The notes under the pieces were generated by a model. The model was given only the letters and a program-made list of their open reading frames with translations, had not been told where the DNA came from and ran no database searches. Source: Neostapfia colusana (taxonomy: Eukaryota; Streptophyta; Magnoliopsida; Poales; Poaceae). Taken from it: DNA of 64,000 nt. Below are positions 47,169 to 57,065 of this stretch, piece after piece; the first letter of the stretch is position 1, and every line of letters starts with the position of its first letter. Location: positions 35,064,720-35,128,719 of the forward strand of contig JASWHV010000008.1 of NCBI GenBank assembly GCA_030760725.1, read 5' to 3'. The position numbers were made by a program, and so were the translations under genes.

Positions 47169-48958
47169 CTACATGATAAGAACAATGTATGTATTAATTA
47201 AATGCTTTTGTATTAACTTTGAAGTTGTGAAGTCTATAACCTTTACTAGATAGATCTAATGACTGTGAAACTTTTACTGTGGCTTGGTTACAACCTAAAC
47301 AGAGACTTGGTCAAGTTTTAGTTGCAGCAAAGCTCATTTGAGCCCTCCACAAATAATTATGTCCTTGACCTTAATTAAAGGCTTTTAGGGTGTTCTAGGT
47401 ATTTTCATGAAACAAACTATGACTTTCTGAAAACTAGATTTTCAGAGGGTTCTAATGGAATTGGTCTCACTTAATTTGGAAGTCTCTAACTAAAGATATG
47501 AGCTAAACAATTTCAGAGAAAATTCTGAAAATGTTTCTGAACATTTTCTATTTTCTTTGGAACAGTTTTACTAATCACACCATTAGGTGGACTAAATGAG
47601 CTCAAATGGATCTGAAATTTTTATGGTAGTTCAAGGATATTTTGGTGAACATCTCAGCAAAATTTCAGGATTTTCCTCCAAATGATTCTCCAGTTAAAAT
47701 TCCTAACAGTTTAAACTTTAAGGAATTAATTCTGGAGAATTAAGGAATCTCATGAAGTGACACTTGATTTTCTGGAAAGTACTCAAAGAGCTGAATCCAG
47801 CAAAATTTGGTTCACTCAATTTGGAGCTTTCTAGCCAAAGTTATAAGGATTTGAAGTTTGAAGGAAATCTGAAAATCGGGAAAAAGTTTAAACTCGCGCG
47901 TGGGCCCAGGAGACACGCGTCGCACGCCGAAGCGACAGCACACCGCGGCCCACAAGGCTTTTGCGCGCCAGCACACCCGATCCCGGCCGCAGCCGGATCC
48001 CGATTCAAAATATCGGCCGCTGACAGCTGGGGTCCACCCCCTTCTTCAACCTCGCGACACCCGCGCTCCGCCGCCGAGGGACCTCGCCAGAGAGCTCGCC
48101 GCCGGCTGCTGTACAGCTTCAAACTTCTTGATTCTGGCCGCCCCTGCCTACTTTTACTTGGGGAACATGATCCGAGGGTCAGCTGCTCATGACAATGGCC
48201 GGAGCATGGTCGGCGACGAGCCGCCATATCGGAATGACTTCGGCCATGTCGGCTGATGCTCCTAGTGCCTCAGCTACTTGGGAAACCGGTCGGGGAGCAT
48301 CAGTGGACCTCAGAGAAGGTCGACATGAACTCGGGGCAGCTCGGGGAAGGCCCGAAATAGGTCCTCACCGTGCGCCCGATACCCCCCGTGCGTTCCGCCA
48401 TTAGTAGACCTTGAATTACGCCGGGCACAGAAGTTCTCCGGCCCAGAGTTGTGAAGGCAACTTGTGCGTCACCGTGTCTAGTTCGTGTGGGAGTGGCCTG
48501 AGGCCCTCTAATCCTTTCTAGAGCACGAATTAAACAGAATCGTACCCGAGGGTCGTTCTGCACACAGAAAGGGGAAAAGTGGAAATTCGCCGCCGGTGAG
48601 CAATCACTCGAGCTGTGGCTCGGGGATGAGCAGCACCGATCACTTGCGCGTCCAAGGGTGCCTTGGCTCGGGCGTGACAACGCCCAGGTTGGGCTGTCCA
48701 CGAGAGCCCGAGGTGCGGCGGTTTCCAGTTCCGAGTTTGATCTTTCGGCACAGCCGATATCACTCGGTTTCAATCGATTTCTATCAATGGGAAGGATGGA
48801 GGATGGTCGCTAGTACCTGGCTGGGACCCTGGAGTGGAAAGAGGAAGCTGCGATCAGCTCGATCCAGCAGGAACTCGAGCGCCGGTGATGGCAGTGGAGA
48901 AATGGATCGTGCACGTCGGCAGCTCGGGGAATGGCGACTGAAGCACGCCGGGGAGGGA

Positions 48959-48968
48959 ATAAATAGGC
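48959..48968 (-). promoter_or_regulatory. TATA-like box, Element 4 3' LTR
   Basis: The minus strand reads CCTATTTATT in GC-rich surroundings. It would place the start of transcription near 48930, about 115 nt before the CCAG|GTACTAG donor. The copy in the 5' LTR is at 60348-60357. Confidence 0.4.
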
Positions 48969-49053
48969 CGGTCGGCCGGTCTCCGGCTTGGGGCACGCAG
49001 CAGGAGCTGGCGCCGGCTGCCCCCTTCGGTGGCGCGCGCGCACAACAGCCGGG

Positions 49054-49081
49054 AACCGACTGAACTGTGGTTCAGTCGGTT
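49054..49081. promoter_or_regulatory. Perfect palindrome in Element 4 U3
   Basis: AACCGACTGAAC and GTTCAGTCGGTT form a 12-bp perfect inverted repeat with a 4-nt spacer about 90 bp upstream of the TATA-like box; the 5' LTR copy is at 60443-60470. Element 3 LTRs keep only one half. It could be a protein-binding site. Confidence 0.4.
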
Positions 49082-49721
49082 TGCTTTGAGGCTGAGGCTG
49101 ACATGTGGGTCCCACTCCTCTTTTAACCTCTGAAATTTATTCCTAACAGCTGTGGTAAACAGTGAACCCTATTCTACCCTTGGCAACTCAAATTATTCAC
49201 CCAAGAGCCATTTGAATTGATCAAAGTTCAAATGAGGTTTGGTTTGAATGAATTTCAGCACAAGTGCAGTTTGAAATTCAAATAAAGTTTGAATTTCTCC
49301 CCCTTAGCTCATGTCAAGATCAACTCCAAATGGAGTGAAAATTGGTGTGTGAGCTCACAAAAATGTGCTGAGCAAGAATATGCCTTCCACTTTTAAATTC
49401 AGTGGGTGAAAACAGTTTGAATTTGAATATGTTTTCAAACTGCCCCTTTCCTATCTACACCCAAGATGACCTCAAAAATGTTTTGAATTTGGGTGAAACT
49501 TGGCATGGACATCCTTGGCAAAGTGTAGGAGTTTTCATATGTCCAGCCCATCTATATCACATGTGGGAAGTACCACTTTTGCAATGTGTGAGTTTGTTCC
49601 CTAATGAGCATGTTGATAATTGTTACTTGCTCTTTATTTGTGTTCATCATTTTTCCTCAAATGAGGTGTGTGGTGTGGGGATGAACACTGCAAATGGGTG
49701 TCAAAAACTGAGGCCCTTACA

Positions 49722-49740
49722 TTCCTCCCCCCTTAAAAGA
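49722..49740 (-). promoter_or_regulatory. Polypurine tract of Element 4
   Basis: The minus strand reads TTTTAAGGGGGGAGGAA, directly next to the 3' LTR. Confidence 0.88.
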
Positions 49741-49791
49741 ATCTCGTCCCGAGATTATAAGGTGAAAATGAGAGAGAGGACGGTGGAAAAA

Positions 49792-52700
49792 TTACCGGAT
49801 ATGCGACGTGAGAAAGTCGGGGTAGTTAGTGCGAAGGAATTCTTCGCTCTCCCATGTCGCTTCATCCATGGAGTGATTACTCCACAGAACCTTGTAGAAC
49901 CACAACGTACGGTTGCGTGTGGTTCGGGCCTTTTCATCAATAATCTGCACCGGTTCCTCCCGATAGGTGAGATCCGGTTGCAGTTCTTCAATGTCTTCCA
50001 GCTGAACGGTAGTTGATAGCTTGAGACACTTCCTCAGCTGGGAAATGTGAAAGACGTCGTGCACACCGGAAAGTGCTTCTGGTAATCTTAGCCGGTATGC
50101 CACCGATCCACATCTTTCGGTAATCTGGAATGGACCGATGAATCGGGGTGCTAACTTTCCTCTCACCCCAAATCTGTTTACGCCCTTCATTGGAGACACT
50201 CGTAGATATACGTGGTCTCCAGCTTCGAATTGTAACGGACGCCTTCTCCGGTCCGCATACTGTTTCTGTCGGGATTGAGCGGCTTTTAGGTTCGCTTGAA
50301 TTAATCGAACCTTTTCTTCCGCGTTGTTGACAAGATCAATCCCGAAGGTAACCCTCTCGCCAGACTCACACCAATTCAATGGTGTGCGGCATTTTCTCCC
50401 GTATAGCGCCTCGTAGGGCGCCATCTTGATGCTGGCTTGGTACCCATTGTTGTACGAGAACTCGGCTAACGGCAAGTGATCATCCCAGTTCTTGCCGTGG
50501 TCGATAGCGCAAGCTCGTAGCATGTCTTCTAAGATTTGATTTACCCGCTCCGTTTGCCCATCCGTCTGCGGGTGGTAGGCTGAAATACGGATCAGCTTCG
50601 TCCCCAAGGCAGCGTGGAGCTGCTCCCAAAAACGGGACACAAATAAAGTGCCCCGGTCCGATACGATAGTACGGGGTACGCCGTATAAGCATAGGATCCG
50701 TGAGATGTACAGTTCAGCGTACTTCTTGGCGTTGTAGTTGGTGTTGACCGGGATGAAATGGGCAACTTTGGTGAGCCGATCGACGATCACCCACACAGAA
50801 TCATGTTTCTGTAAGGTGGTGGGTAAACCGACGACGAAATCCATGCTCACGTCCTCCCACTTCCAGGCAGGAATGCCCAGTGGTTGCAGCAGTCCCGGTT
50901 TCCGCATGTGGTCTGCCTTCACCCGTCGACATGTATCACACTCGGACACGTATTTTGCAGTCTCTCGCTTCATCCGTGTCCACCAAAACTTGCTTCTGAG
51001 TTCTTGATACATCTTGTTGCTGCCGGGGTGAATAGAAAACTTTGATAAGTGAGCCTCATCAAAGATTTTCTTCCGTAACTCCGGGTTTCGGGGTACGACG
51101 ATCCGGTCCTTGAACCATAGGACGCCGTCTCCGTCCTTCCGGAAACATTTCAACTCCCCACTGTCTACACGTCTCCGTAAATGTGACATGCCCTTGTCAT
51201 TCTTCTGGGCTGCCGCTATCTCTTCACGGATGGTGGGGATCAAAGCTAGGTTGTAGAGAGCTCCGTGTGGAATCACATGGAGTGGTGGTTCGCTCTCTCC
51301 CAACGGTGTGATGGTCAGATTATTGACGTGTGACTTGCGGCTTAGCGCGTCTGCCACAACGTTTGCCTTGCCCGGATGATAATGGATCTCTATCTCGTAA
51401 TCCTTTATCAGTTCTAACCATCTTCGTTGCCTCATGTTCAGCTCCTTCTGAGTGAATATGTACTTGAGGCTTTTGTGGTCGGTATATAAATGTACGAGGT
51501 TACCGAGTAGGTAGTGCCTCCACATTTTCAGTGCAAGTACCACGGCAGCGAGCTCCAAGTCGTGAGTTGGATAATTTTGCTCATGATTCCTAAGCTGCCG
51601 TGACCCATACGCGACCACCCTTCGGTCTTGCATCAACACACATCCGAGCCCAATGCCGGATGCATCGCAGTACACATCGAACGGTTTTGTTGTGTCTGGC
51701 TGCGCCAAAACCGGTGCTGATGTCAGGTGCTTGACTAAAGCCTTGAATGCTGCTTCACATGCTGGACTCCAAACATATTTGGTAGCCTTCTTCAGCAGCT
51801 CTGTCATTGGCTTGGCAATCTTCGAGAAGTTCGGAATGAACCTCCGATAATATCCCGCGAGTCCGAGGAAACTCCGTACCTCATGAACAGTTCTCGGGGA
51901 TTTCCAATTCAGCACTTGCGTGATTTTGCTCGGGTCCACAGCGATACCCTCCGCTGAGATGATATGCCCGAGGAAAGGCACTTGCGATATCCAAAACTCG
52001 CATTTGCTGAACTTTGCGTATAACTTGTGATCCCGCAGCCGTTGCAAGACTATACGCAGATGTTTCTTGTGATCTTCCTCCGACTTGGAATATACCAGGA
52101 TGTCGTCGATGAAGACCACGACAAACTTGTCCAGCTCCGGCATGAACACCGAGTTCATTAAGTACATGAAGTGAGCTGGAGCATTGGTGAGGCCAAAGGA
52201 CATGACCAGGTACTCATAAAGTCCGTACCTTGTCGAAAAAGCTGTCTTTGGAATGTCCTCAGCCCTGATCTTAATCTGATGGTACCCGGATCTTAAATCC
52301 ATCTTGGAAAAGACCTTTGCTTCGACCAACTGATCAAACAACATGTCGATCCGTGGCAACGGGTACTTGTTCTTGATGGTTACGGCATTTAATGGACGGT
52401 AGTCCCCGCAAAGCCGCAACGTTTCATCCTTCTTTTTGACAAATAATGCCGAACAGCCCCATGGCGAGGAGCTCGGCCTAATAAAACGCTTCTCCAGAAG
52501 GTCCGTGAGCTGAGTCTTCAGTTCAGCCAACTCCTTGGGCGCCATCTTGTACGGCCTTCGGGATATTGGCATGGTTCCCGGTGCAAGTTCAATCTTGAAC
52601 TCCACCTCTCTATCGGGTGGCATCCCCGGTAAATCATCCGGGAATACATCAGGGAATTCTCGGACCACTGGAATGTCTTCCAATCTGATGGTTGTGGCTT

Positions 52701-54348
52701 GATAGACACTTGGAAGTTTTATTTCTGGACTGTCCAGAAATAATGAGTGAGAACCGTGCACTCCTGAGTTTAAGTGCACGACTCGGAGGACGGTGTCTAA
52801 AACAGCGCCGTGGCGGTTTAACCACGACATCCCTAGGATGACATCGACCTTCTGTCCCTCTAAGATAATGAGAGACGTGGGGTACACTCTACCCGCTAAG
52901 CATAATGGTGCTTTGGAGACCATTACGCTTGCTGAAATCTTCCCACCCGGTGAACAAATTAAATATGGACTATCGGTGGGTAGTATTGGCAAGCTGTGTT
53001 TAGCAATGAAAGCTTGGCTAATAAAATTATGCGTGGCGCCTGAATCAAATAGTACTATAGCGGGATGCTGGTGGAGTTGGAACATACCCGCAAGGATTGG
53101 CTCGCCCTCCGGCACGTCCTCAATGGCAAGCTGGTGGACAGTACCGGGCCTAGGGTTTGCCTGCCGCGCATTAGTAGGGTTCCGGGGTTGATTCCTCCCC
53201 GGAAACTGTGGTACCACTCCGCCGCCTTGCCTCTCCGGGCAACTGCTCGCGAAGTGTCCTGGACGACCACACTTGTAACATGTGGCCGCTGCTGGTGGAG
53301 TACTTGGTGGACGAAAGCCCGGCATGCGTTGCGGAGGTGCAAACGCACGCGGCATCGCCCGCTGCTGCTGTTGTTGTTGCGGTGGTGCTGGCAGTGCCGG
53401 CCGGAATGCCGGTGAAGAATACGGCCGACCGCGGAACGGCATCGACCGCTGTGGTGGCTGCCAGCGCGGACCTGATGGTGGGCGATTCACCATCCGAAAC
53501 TTCTGAGAAGGACCGCCTCCTTCTCCGCTGCTCTGCGGCGCGCTTCGCTTTCGCTCTGCCGCCGCCAACTCCTTGCCGGAGTCTTCCTGAACAATCGCAG
53601 CATCAATTATGTCGTTGAGGCTGCCGCGATTGAACATCGCCAGCTTGTCCTTCAGGAGCGGGTTAAGCCCCTGGTAAAAGTGGTCCCGCCGCTTCTCGTC
53701 CGTATCTGCGTGATACGACGCGTAGAGTGCGAGATCGTTGAACGCTCTGGAGTACTCCAGCGCGTTCCGGCTCCCTTGTTGCAGGTGTAGGAATTCCTGC
53801 GTCTTCCTCTTCATCAAACCGGGCGGTATATGATAGGCCCGGAAGGCCGTCCGGAACTCCGCCCAGGTCATCACTCGGTCGGTGGGTTGTGAAGCACAAA
53901 AGTTGGCCCACCACGCGCTCGCGGATCCTTGGAGCTGCTGGACCGCGAACTGAGTCTTGCGCTGCTCGCTGATTTGGAGCAGCCCGAACTTCATCTCTAT
54001 GGCGCGGAGCCAGTTGTCCGCGTCAAGTGGTTCATCCGCCCTTGAGAATACAGGGGGATGAGTCGCCAGGAAGTCAGAGTAGGAGCTCTGTTGGCGCTCC
54101 TCACGATCTTGACGTCTCTCTGGGCGAGACGTATTCGCAATTAACGTTTGCAGCAGCTCTGTATGCTGCTGATGTGAACCTGCCATTGCCGCGACAATGT
54201 CGGCCAATGTAACCGTTGGCAGTGGCGGTGGCGGTGTTTGCTGTTGCTGTTGCTGCTGCTGTCCCGAGGAGTCCTCGGGAGGTGGTTGGGAGGTCTCTCC
54301 CCCTTGGCTAGTACCTCCAACATCGGGGTTGGCACGAGTACGCGTCAT
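49792..54348 (-). CDS. gag-pol: Element 4 Gag-Pol polyprotein (intact)
   Basis: One open frame of about 1518 codons. I start it at the ATG (54348) giving MTRTRANPDVGG, since Element 2 Gag starts alike and a 3' splice-like TTTCAG sits one base upstream. Gag has a poly-Gln/Pro N-terminus, a Gag core (ASAWWANF, about residues 90-250) and a CCHC zinc knuckle CYKCGRPGHFASSC near 356. Then follow an aspartic protease (DSGATHNF, near 435), RT (VFIDDILVYS, near 749), RNase H (DVYCDASG, near 893), the integrase zinc finger (H...H, CDTC, 1106-1139), the D,D,E core (MDFVVG, VSDRG, TDGQTERVNQ, 1169-1265) and a chromodomain (about 1463-1516). This makes virus-like particles, copies the RNA and integrates the DNA. 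All key residues visible are intact. Gag and Pol share one frame with no shift. Confidence 0.95.
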   Translation of the reverse strand: MTRTRANPDVGGTSQGGETSQPPPEDSSGQQQQQQQQTPPPPLPTVTLADIVAAMAGSHQQHTELLQTLIANTSRPERRQDREERQQSSYSDFLATHPPVFSRADEPLDADNWLRAIEMKFGLLQISEQRKTQFAVQQLQGSASAWWANFCASQPTDRVMTWAEFRTAFRAYHIPPGLMKRKTQEFLHLQQGSRNALEYSRAFNDLALYASYHADTDEKRRDHFYQGLNPLLKDKLAMFNRGSLNDIIDAAIVQEDSGKELAAAERKRSAPQSSGEGGGPSQKFRMVNRPPSGPRWQPPQRSMPFRGRPYSSPAFRPALPAPPQQQQQQRAMPRAFAPPQRMPGFRPPSTPPAAATCYKCGRPGHFASSCPERQGGGVVPQFPGRNQPRNPTNARQANPRPGTVHQLAIEDVPEGEPILAGMFQLHQHPAIVLFDSGATHNFISQAFIAKHSLPILPTDSPYLICSPGGKISASVMVSKAPLCLAGRVYPTSLIILEGQKVDVILGMSWLNRHGAVLDTVLRVVHLNSGVHGSHSLFLDSPEIKLPSVYQATTIRLEDIPVVREFPDVFPDDLPGMPPDREVEFKIELAPGTMPISRRPYKMAPKELAELKTQLTDLLEKRFIRPSSSPWGCSALFVKKKDETLRLCGDYRPLNAVTIKNKYPLPRIDMLFDQLVEAKVFSKMDLRSGYHQIKIRAEDIPKTAFSTRYGLYEYLVMSFGLTNAPAHFMYLMNSVFMPELDKFVVVFIDDILVYSKSEEDHKKHLRIVLQRLRDHKLYAKFSKCEFWISQVPFLGHIISAEGIAVDPSKITQVLNWKSPRTVHEVRSFLGLAGYYRRFIPNFSKIAKPMTELLKKATKYVWSPACEAAFKALVKHLTSAPVLAQPDTTKPFDVYCDASGIGLGCVLMQDRRVVAYGSRQLRNHEQNYPTHDLELAAVVLALKMWRHYLLGNLVHLYTDHKSLKYIFTQKELNMRQRRWLELIKDYEIEIHYHPGKANVVADALSRKSHVNNLTITPLGESEPPLHVIPHGALYNLALIPTIREEIAAAQKNDKGMSHLRRRVDSGELKCFRKDGDGVLWFKDRIVVPRNPELRKKIFDEAHLSKFSIHPGSNKMYQELRSKFWWTRMKRETAKYVSECDTCRRVKADHMRKPGLLQPLGIPAWKWEDVSMDFVVGLPTTLQKHDSVWVIVDRLTKVAHFIPVNTNYNAKKYAELYISRILCLYGVPRTIVSDRGTLFVSRFWEQLHAALGTKLIRISAYHPQTDGQTERVNQILEDMLRACAIDHGKNWDDHLPLAEFSYNNGYQASIKMAPYEALYGRKCRTPLNWCESGERVTFGIDLVNNAEEKVRLIQANLKAAQSRQKQYADRRRRPLQFEAGDHVYLRVSPMKGVNRFGVRGKLAPRFIGPFQITERCGSVAYRLRLPEALSGVHDVFHISQLRKCLKLSTTVQLEDIEELQPDLTYREEPVQIIDEKARTTRNRTLWFYKVLWSNHSMDEATWESEEFLRTNYPDFLTSHIR

Positions 54349-54620
54349 TCTGAAATTCAACACAGCAGCAATTAGCACATGTCTTACTCAAAATTCCATA
54401 AACAGGAGTAAGTATTGAAGCGACGCATGATTAACTTGCACAACATTCACATATATTGATAAAGCATAAACTTTATACAAGATACATTATTCTCGGATCT
54501 CCGAGAAGTCGTGCTCATGTCGTCACTACCTATACATACGCTACTGTCTACACGACATGTCACCGATTACAAAAGTTGGGTTACGCTACCCTAGCTGCCC
54601 TACTTGGCAACCGTAACCCC
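54349..54620 (-). other. Spacer between extra ORF and gag, with 3' splice-like site
   Basis: 272 bp without a coding frame. Its 3' end, GTGTTGAATTTCAG|A followed by the gag ATG, resembles a plant splice acceptor. A leader spliced to this point would remove the extra ORF and make gag the first frame. Confidence 0.45.
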
Positions 54621-55565
54621 CTACTCGGAGTAGAACTCGACCTCCTGTGGGTCGTCCTCCTCCGGTACCTCTGCTGGTGGCCCGGGGTCTACCACCTCTT
54701 CTCCCATTCCAGGTTCTCCCATGGCTGGAAGACCCAAGACTACCGGTACGCCCAATACCGGGGGCACGAGGTCCTGCAATGCATGCACCTCGTCCATAGC
54801 CTGGTTGTAGTCCTCTTCCCAGCCTTGTCCTTCCTCAATAGCGTCGTCCCGCTCTTGAGCAAGGTCCTCATTCTGCTGGGTTAGGGTCTGCACCAGCTCT
54901 TGCAACGCCGCAATGTCAACACGGCTCTTCTTCTTTGCCTTCTTCAGACGACGCAACTGATTGTGTTGTTCATTCAGTCGCTTGATCGTCGGAAGGAGCA
55001 CATTGCGGAGTGCACTGTGAGCACTCTCAAAATGATCTCCACGGCTTGTGCTCTCCTTGAGCTTGGTGGCGAGATGCTCCGTATGAACAGCTTGGCTGTC
55101 CATCACAGCGTTTCCCGCCCTCATTTGGAGGCTGAGATTTGCCTCCGCGGGGTTGTACCTTGGGCAACTCGGGTTCGTTGCCTCTAGGTACCTCTCTTCC
55201 CACACATGCTGAGCTCGTCCCTCCACCGGAACGAGTGCGTATGGAGTTCCCTCCATAGCCTGTACGTGTAGTTGGCAGAAACGTGACATAGTGTCACGGG
55301 CTGCCACTTGCCACATCCCTTCCGGTTGTCTTCCTCTCACCGTGACGGTGAATGGCACCCAACCGGGTGGCGTAGGCCCTGCAGGAACCTCGACATGGAT
55401 CGTCCACGTCTTGTTCCCCTCTTCGCCTTCTTCCTTGGCGAAGTATTGCGGCATCTGGTTGTACCCGAAATATTGGAGCATTAGCCACAATGCTCCCGGG
55501 TAGCCGCTACGGTCAGAGCAGTGGGAAACTACCCACCCGTTCTCCAACCGTTTATCTGCTGCCAT
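54621..55565 (-). CDS. Extra ORF upstream of gag, 314 aa, dsRBD-like plus coiled coil
   Basis: Intact frame from ATG 55565, which directly follows TATTTTTACAG, a consensus-like 3' splice site. Residues 20-100 follow the order of a double-stranded-RNA-binding domain: a helix (GALWLMLQYFGYNQ), MPQYFAKEEGEEG, paired strands (TWTIHVEV, PFTVTVRG) and a last helix (QVAARDTMSRFCQLH). The Lys cluster that contacts RNA in typical dsRBDs is replaced (EGMWQVA), so binding is doubtful. Residues about 185-265 are predicted coiled coil with a basic patch RRLKKAKKKSR at 205-215; the tail from about 285 is Pro/Glu/Asp-rich. Extra ORFs upstream of gag are known, from memory, in some rice gypsy elements, without settled function. 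It is absent from Element 1 and from the visible part of Element 2. Confidence 0.8.
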   Translation of the reverse strand: MAADKRLENGWVVSHCSDRSGYPGALWLMLQYFGYNQMPQYFAKEEGEEGNKTWTIHVEVPAGPTPPGWVPFTVTVRGRQPEGMWQVAARDTMSRFCQLHVQAMEGTPYALVPVEGRAQHVWEERYLEATNPSCPRYNPAEANLSLQMRAGNAVMDSQAVHTEHLATKLKESTSRGDHFESAHSALRNVLLPTIKRLNEQHNQLRRLKKAKKKSRVDIAALQELVQTLTQQNEDLAQERDDAIEEGQGWEEDYNQAMDEVHALQDLVPPVLGVPVVLGLPAMGEPGMGEEVVDPGPPAEVPEEDDPQEVEFYSE

Positions 55566-57050
55566 CTGTAAAAATATATTTGAGAAATGTCAAATATTTA
55601 TTTAAACAGTAAACCATTGAGTTATAACATAAGATATGTCATTGAACCCTTAACACTTGGAAACATAGTTCAAATTTTTAAACAAATTTGACTGCTGATC
55701 TGCTGTTCCCATGACAGCCCTGACCAGTTTCCATATTAATCTGATTTAGGCCAGGTTAAAAGCAAAACCAGTCCTGGAGCTCAACATCAAAGTTAAAGTT
55801 AACTTCAATAGCTTTCCAGAAAATATTTGGTTGGCCTAAGATCTGCTCCGGTTCAAAAGTTATGAGATGTCAAAGTTAACAGAATTTCTGGAAATAATTG
55901 GACAGCACCTCCCTGCCTTAGGTACTGATTTGATCCAAGAATCCCAGTTAATTCTGTTCCTAATCTGACAAAACTTTCTGTTACAAAGTTGTAACCCATC
56001 TCATAAGCTTCCCAGAACCACCTCATTTTCTATTTTTGGATTTTTATGCAGGAAGTTATGCTTAATTTACAGAGAGTCTACAGAGAGTCTTTGCTCCGTC
56101 CTGTTTTCTGGACAGTTTCAACTCTACTGCATTTTTCGAGTGGTTAAGGGATGAAACACCTCTGGAACTCAACAGAAAAGTTGTAAAGCTCCTCCAAAGC
56201 TTTCCAGAAATGTATCATACGACCCCAACCTCGAAAGAACTCAACCTCTAACCTCTGATTAACTTCAGCCTTGATTTAGCTGAAAACAGAGTGCTCTGTC
56301 CTTAACATCCTATAAGTTGAAAATTTATTAACTTTGAATATCCTATTCAAGGGAAGGAGTTACATCAAGTTTTACTACTTTGGATCAAAACCTTCAAGTT
56401 TTTAAATGAAGTTGTTCATTTAGTTGGGTGTGACGTCGATGCGTCACCAGATTATGTCGGTACTACGTCCTCACAAAGGAAAAACCTATACCGGACTTAG
56501 CCGGCTTCGTTAATTCAGTGGCACTACTCGTCACTCGCACACGGATGCTACACGTCTACCGTTTCGTGGTAAGGCTACCTGCAGAAACTCAAACAATCAT
56601 CAGACTCGGCTGCACACCGAGCCCGGAATCCATACAGTTTGTACACCCGGCCGTCATCACTCGCCCGGATGTTCTCAAGCCAAACACGCCTTGAGTTACG
56701 TGTTCACGTTTCAGACCACGTGACGGGGTCTCCCATGTTGCACCACGCACGCCAGGGACAGACGTTGCTCGAATACCCCAAACGACATGAAGAGTCGTAG
56801 AGGATATCAAAGCGGGTCGGGTTACCTGCCACCCGTGGGGCTCCACCCTTCAGCTTGTGCGCACTGGTGGACAGCGCTTACGTGCACCCCCCAAGACATG
56901 AACGTCCCGAGATGCACGATTTTCCGACATAACAAATAGGTTACTAAGCCACTTTCTATATACTAATAACATCCTTATACGGGCTACTAACTCGTTCCTC
57001 ACTGGATTTTTGAAAAAGAAGACCTTTGTACTGTGTTAAACCTCAAGCGA
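55566..57050 (-). other. Element 4 untranslated leader
   Basis: About 1.5 kb from PBS to the extra ORF. It is AT-rich on the ORF side and of mixed composition near the PBS. I see no coding frame of note. It would act as an intron or long leader if the acceptor at the extra ORF is used. Confidence 0.65.
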
Positions 57051-57062
57051 GCTCTGATACCA
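57051..57062 (-). promoter_or_regulatory. Primer-binding site of Element 4
   Basis: The minus strand reads TGGTATCAGAGC, a perfect match to the complement of the initiator tRNA-Met 3' end, 3 nt after the 5' LTR. Confidence 0.93.
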
Positions 57063-57065
57063 CGC

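Larger units (their letters stand above)
45677..49721 (-). repeat. Element 4 3' LTR
   Basis: 4045 bp from TGACACGACCCCAC to GGCCCTTACA. Sense-strand modules, reading from high to low coordinate, are a U3 with a perfect 12-bp palindrome, a TATA-like box, a GTACTAG donor (GT at 48816), an AT-rich intron-like region, the 81-nt exon, the hairpin, the last exon and an AATAAA shortly before the end. Confidence 0.95.

Noticed and set aside
48300..49115. Overlapping ORFs of 100-157 codons on both strands in the Element 4 LTR, repeated at 59689-60504
   Set aside because: They are repeated only because the LTRs are duplicates. They are GC-rich chance frames on both strands, and their frames are not conserved in other LTR families.
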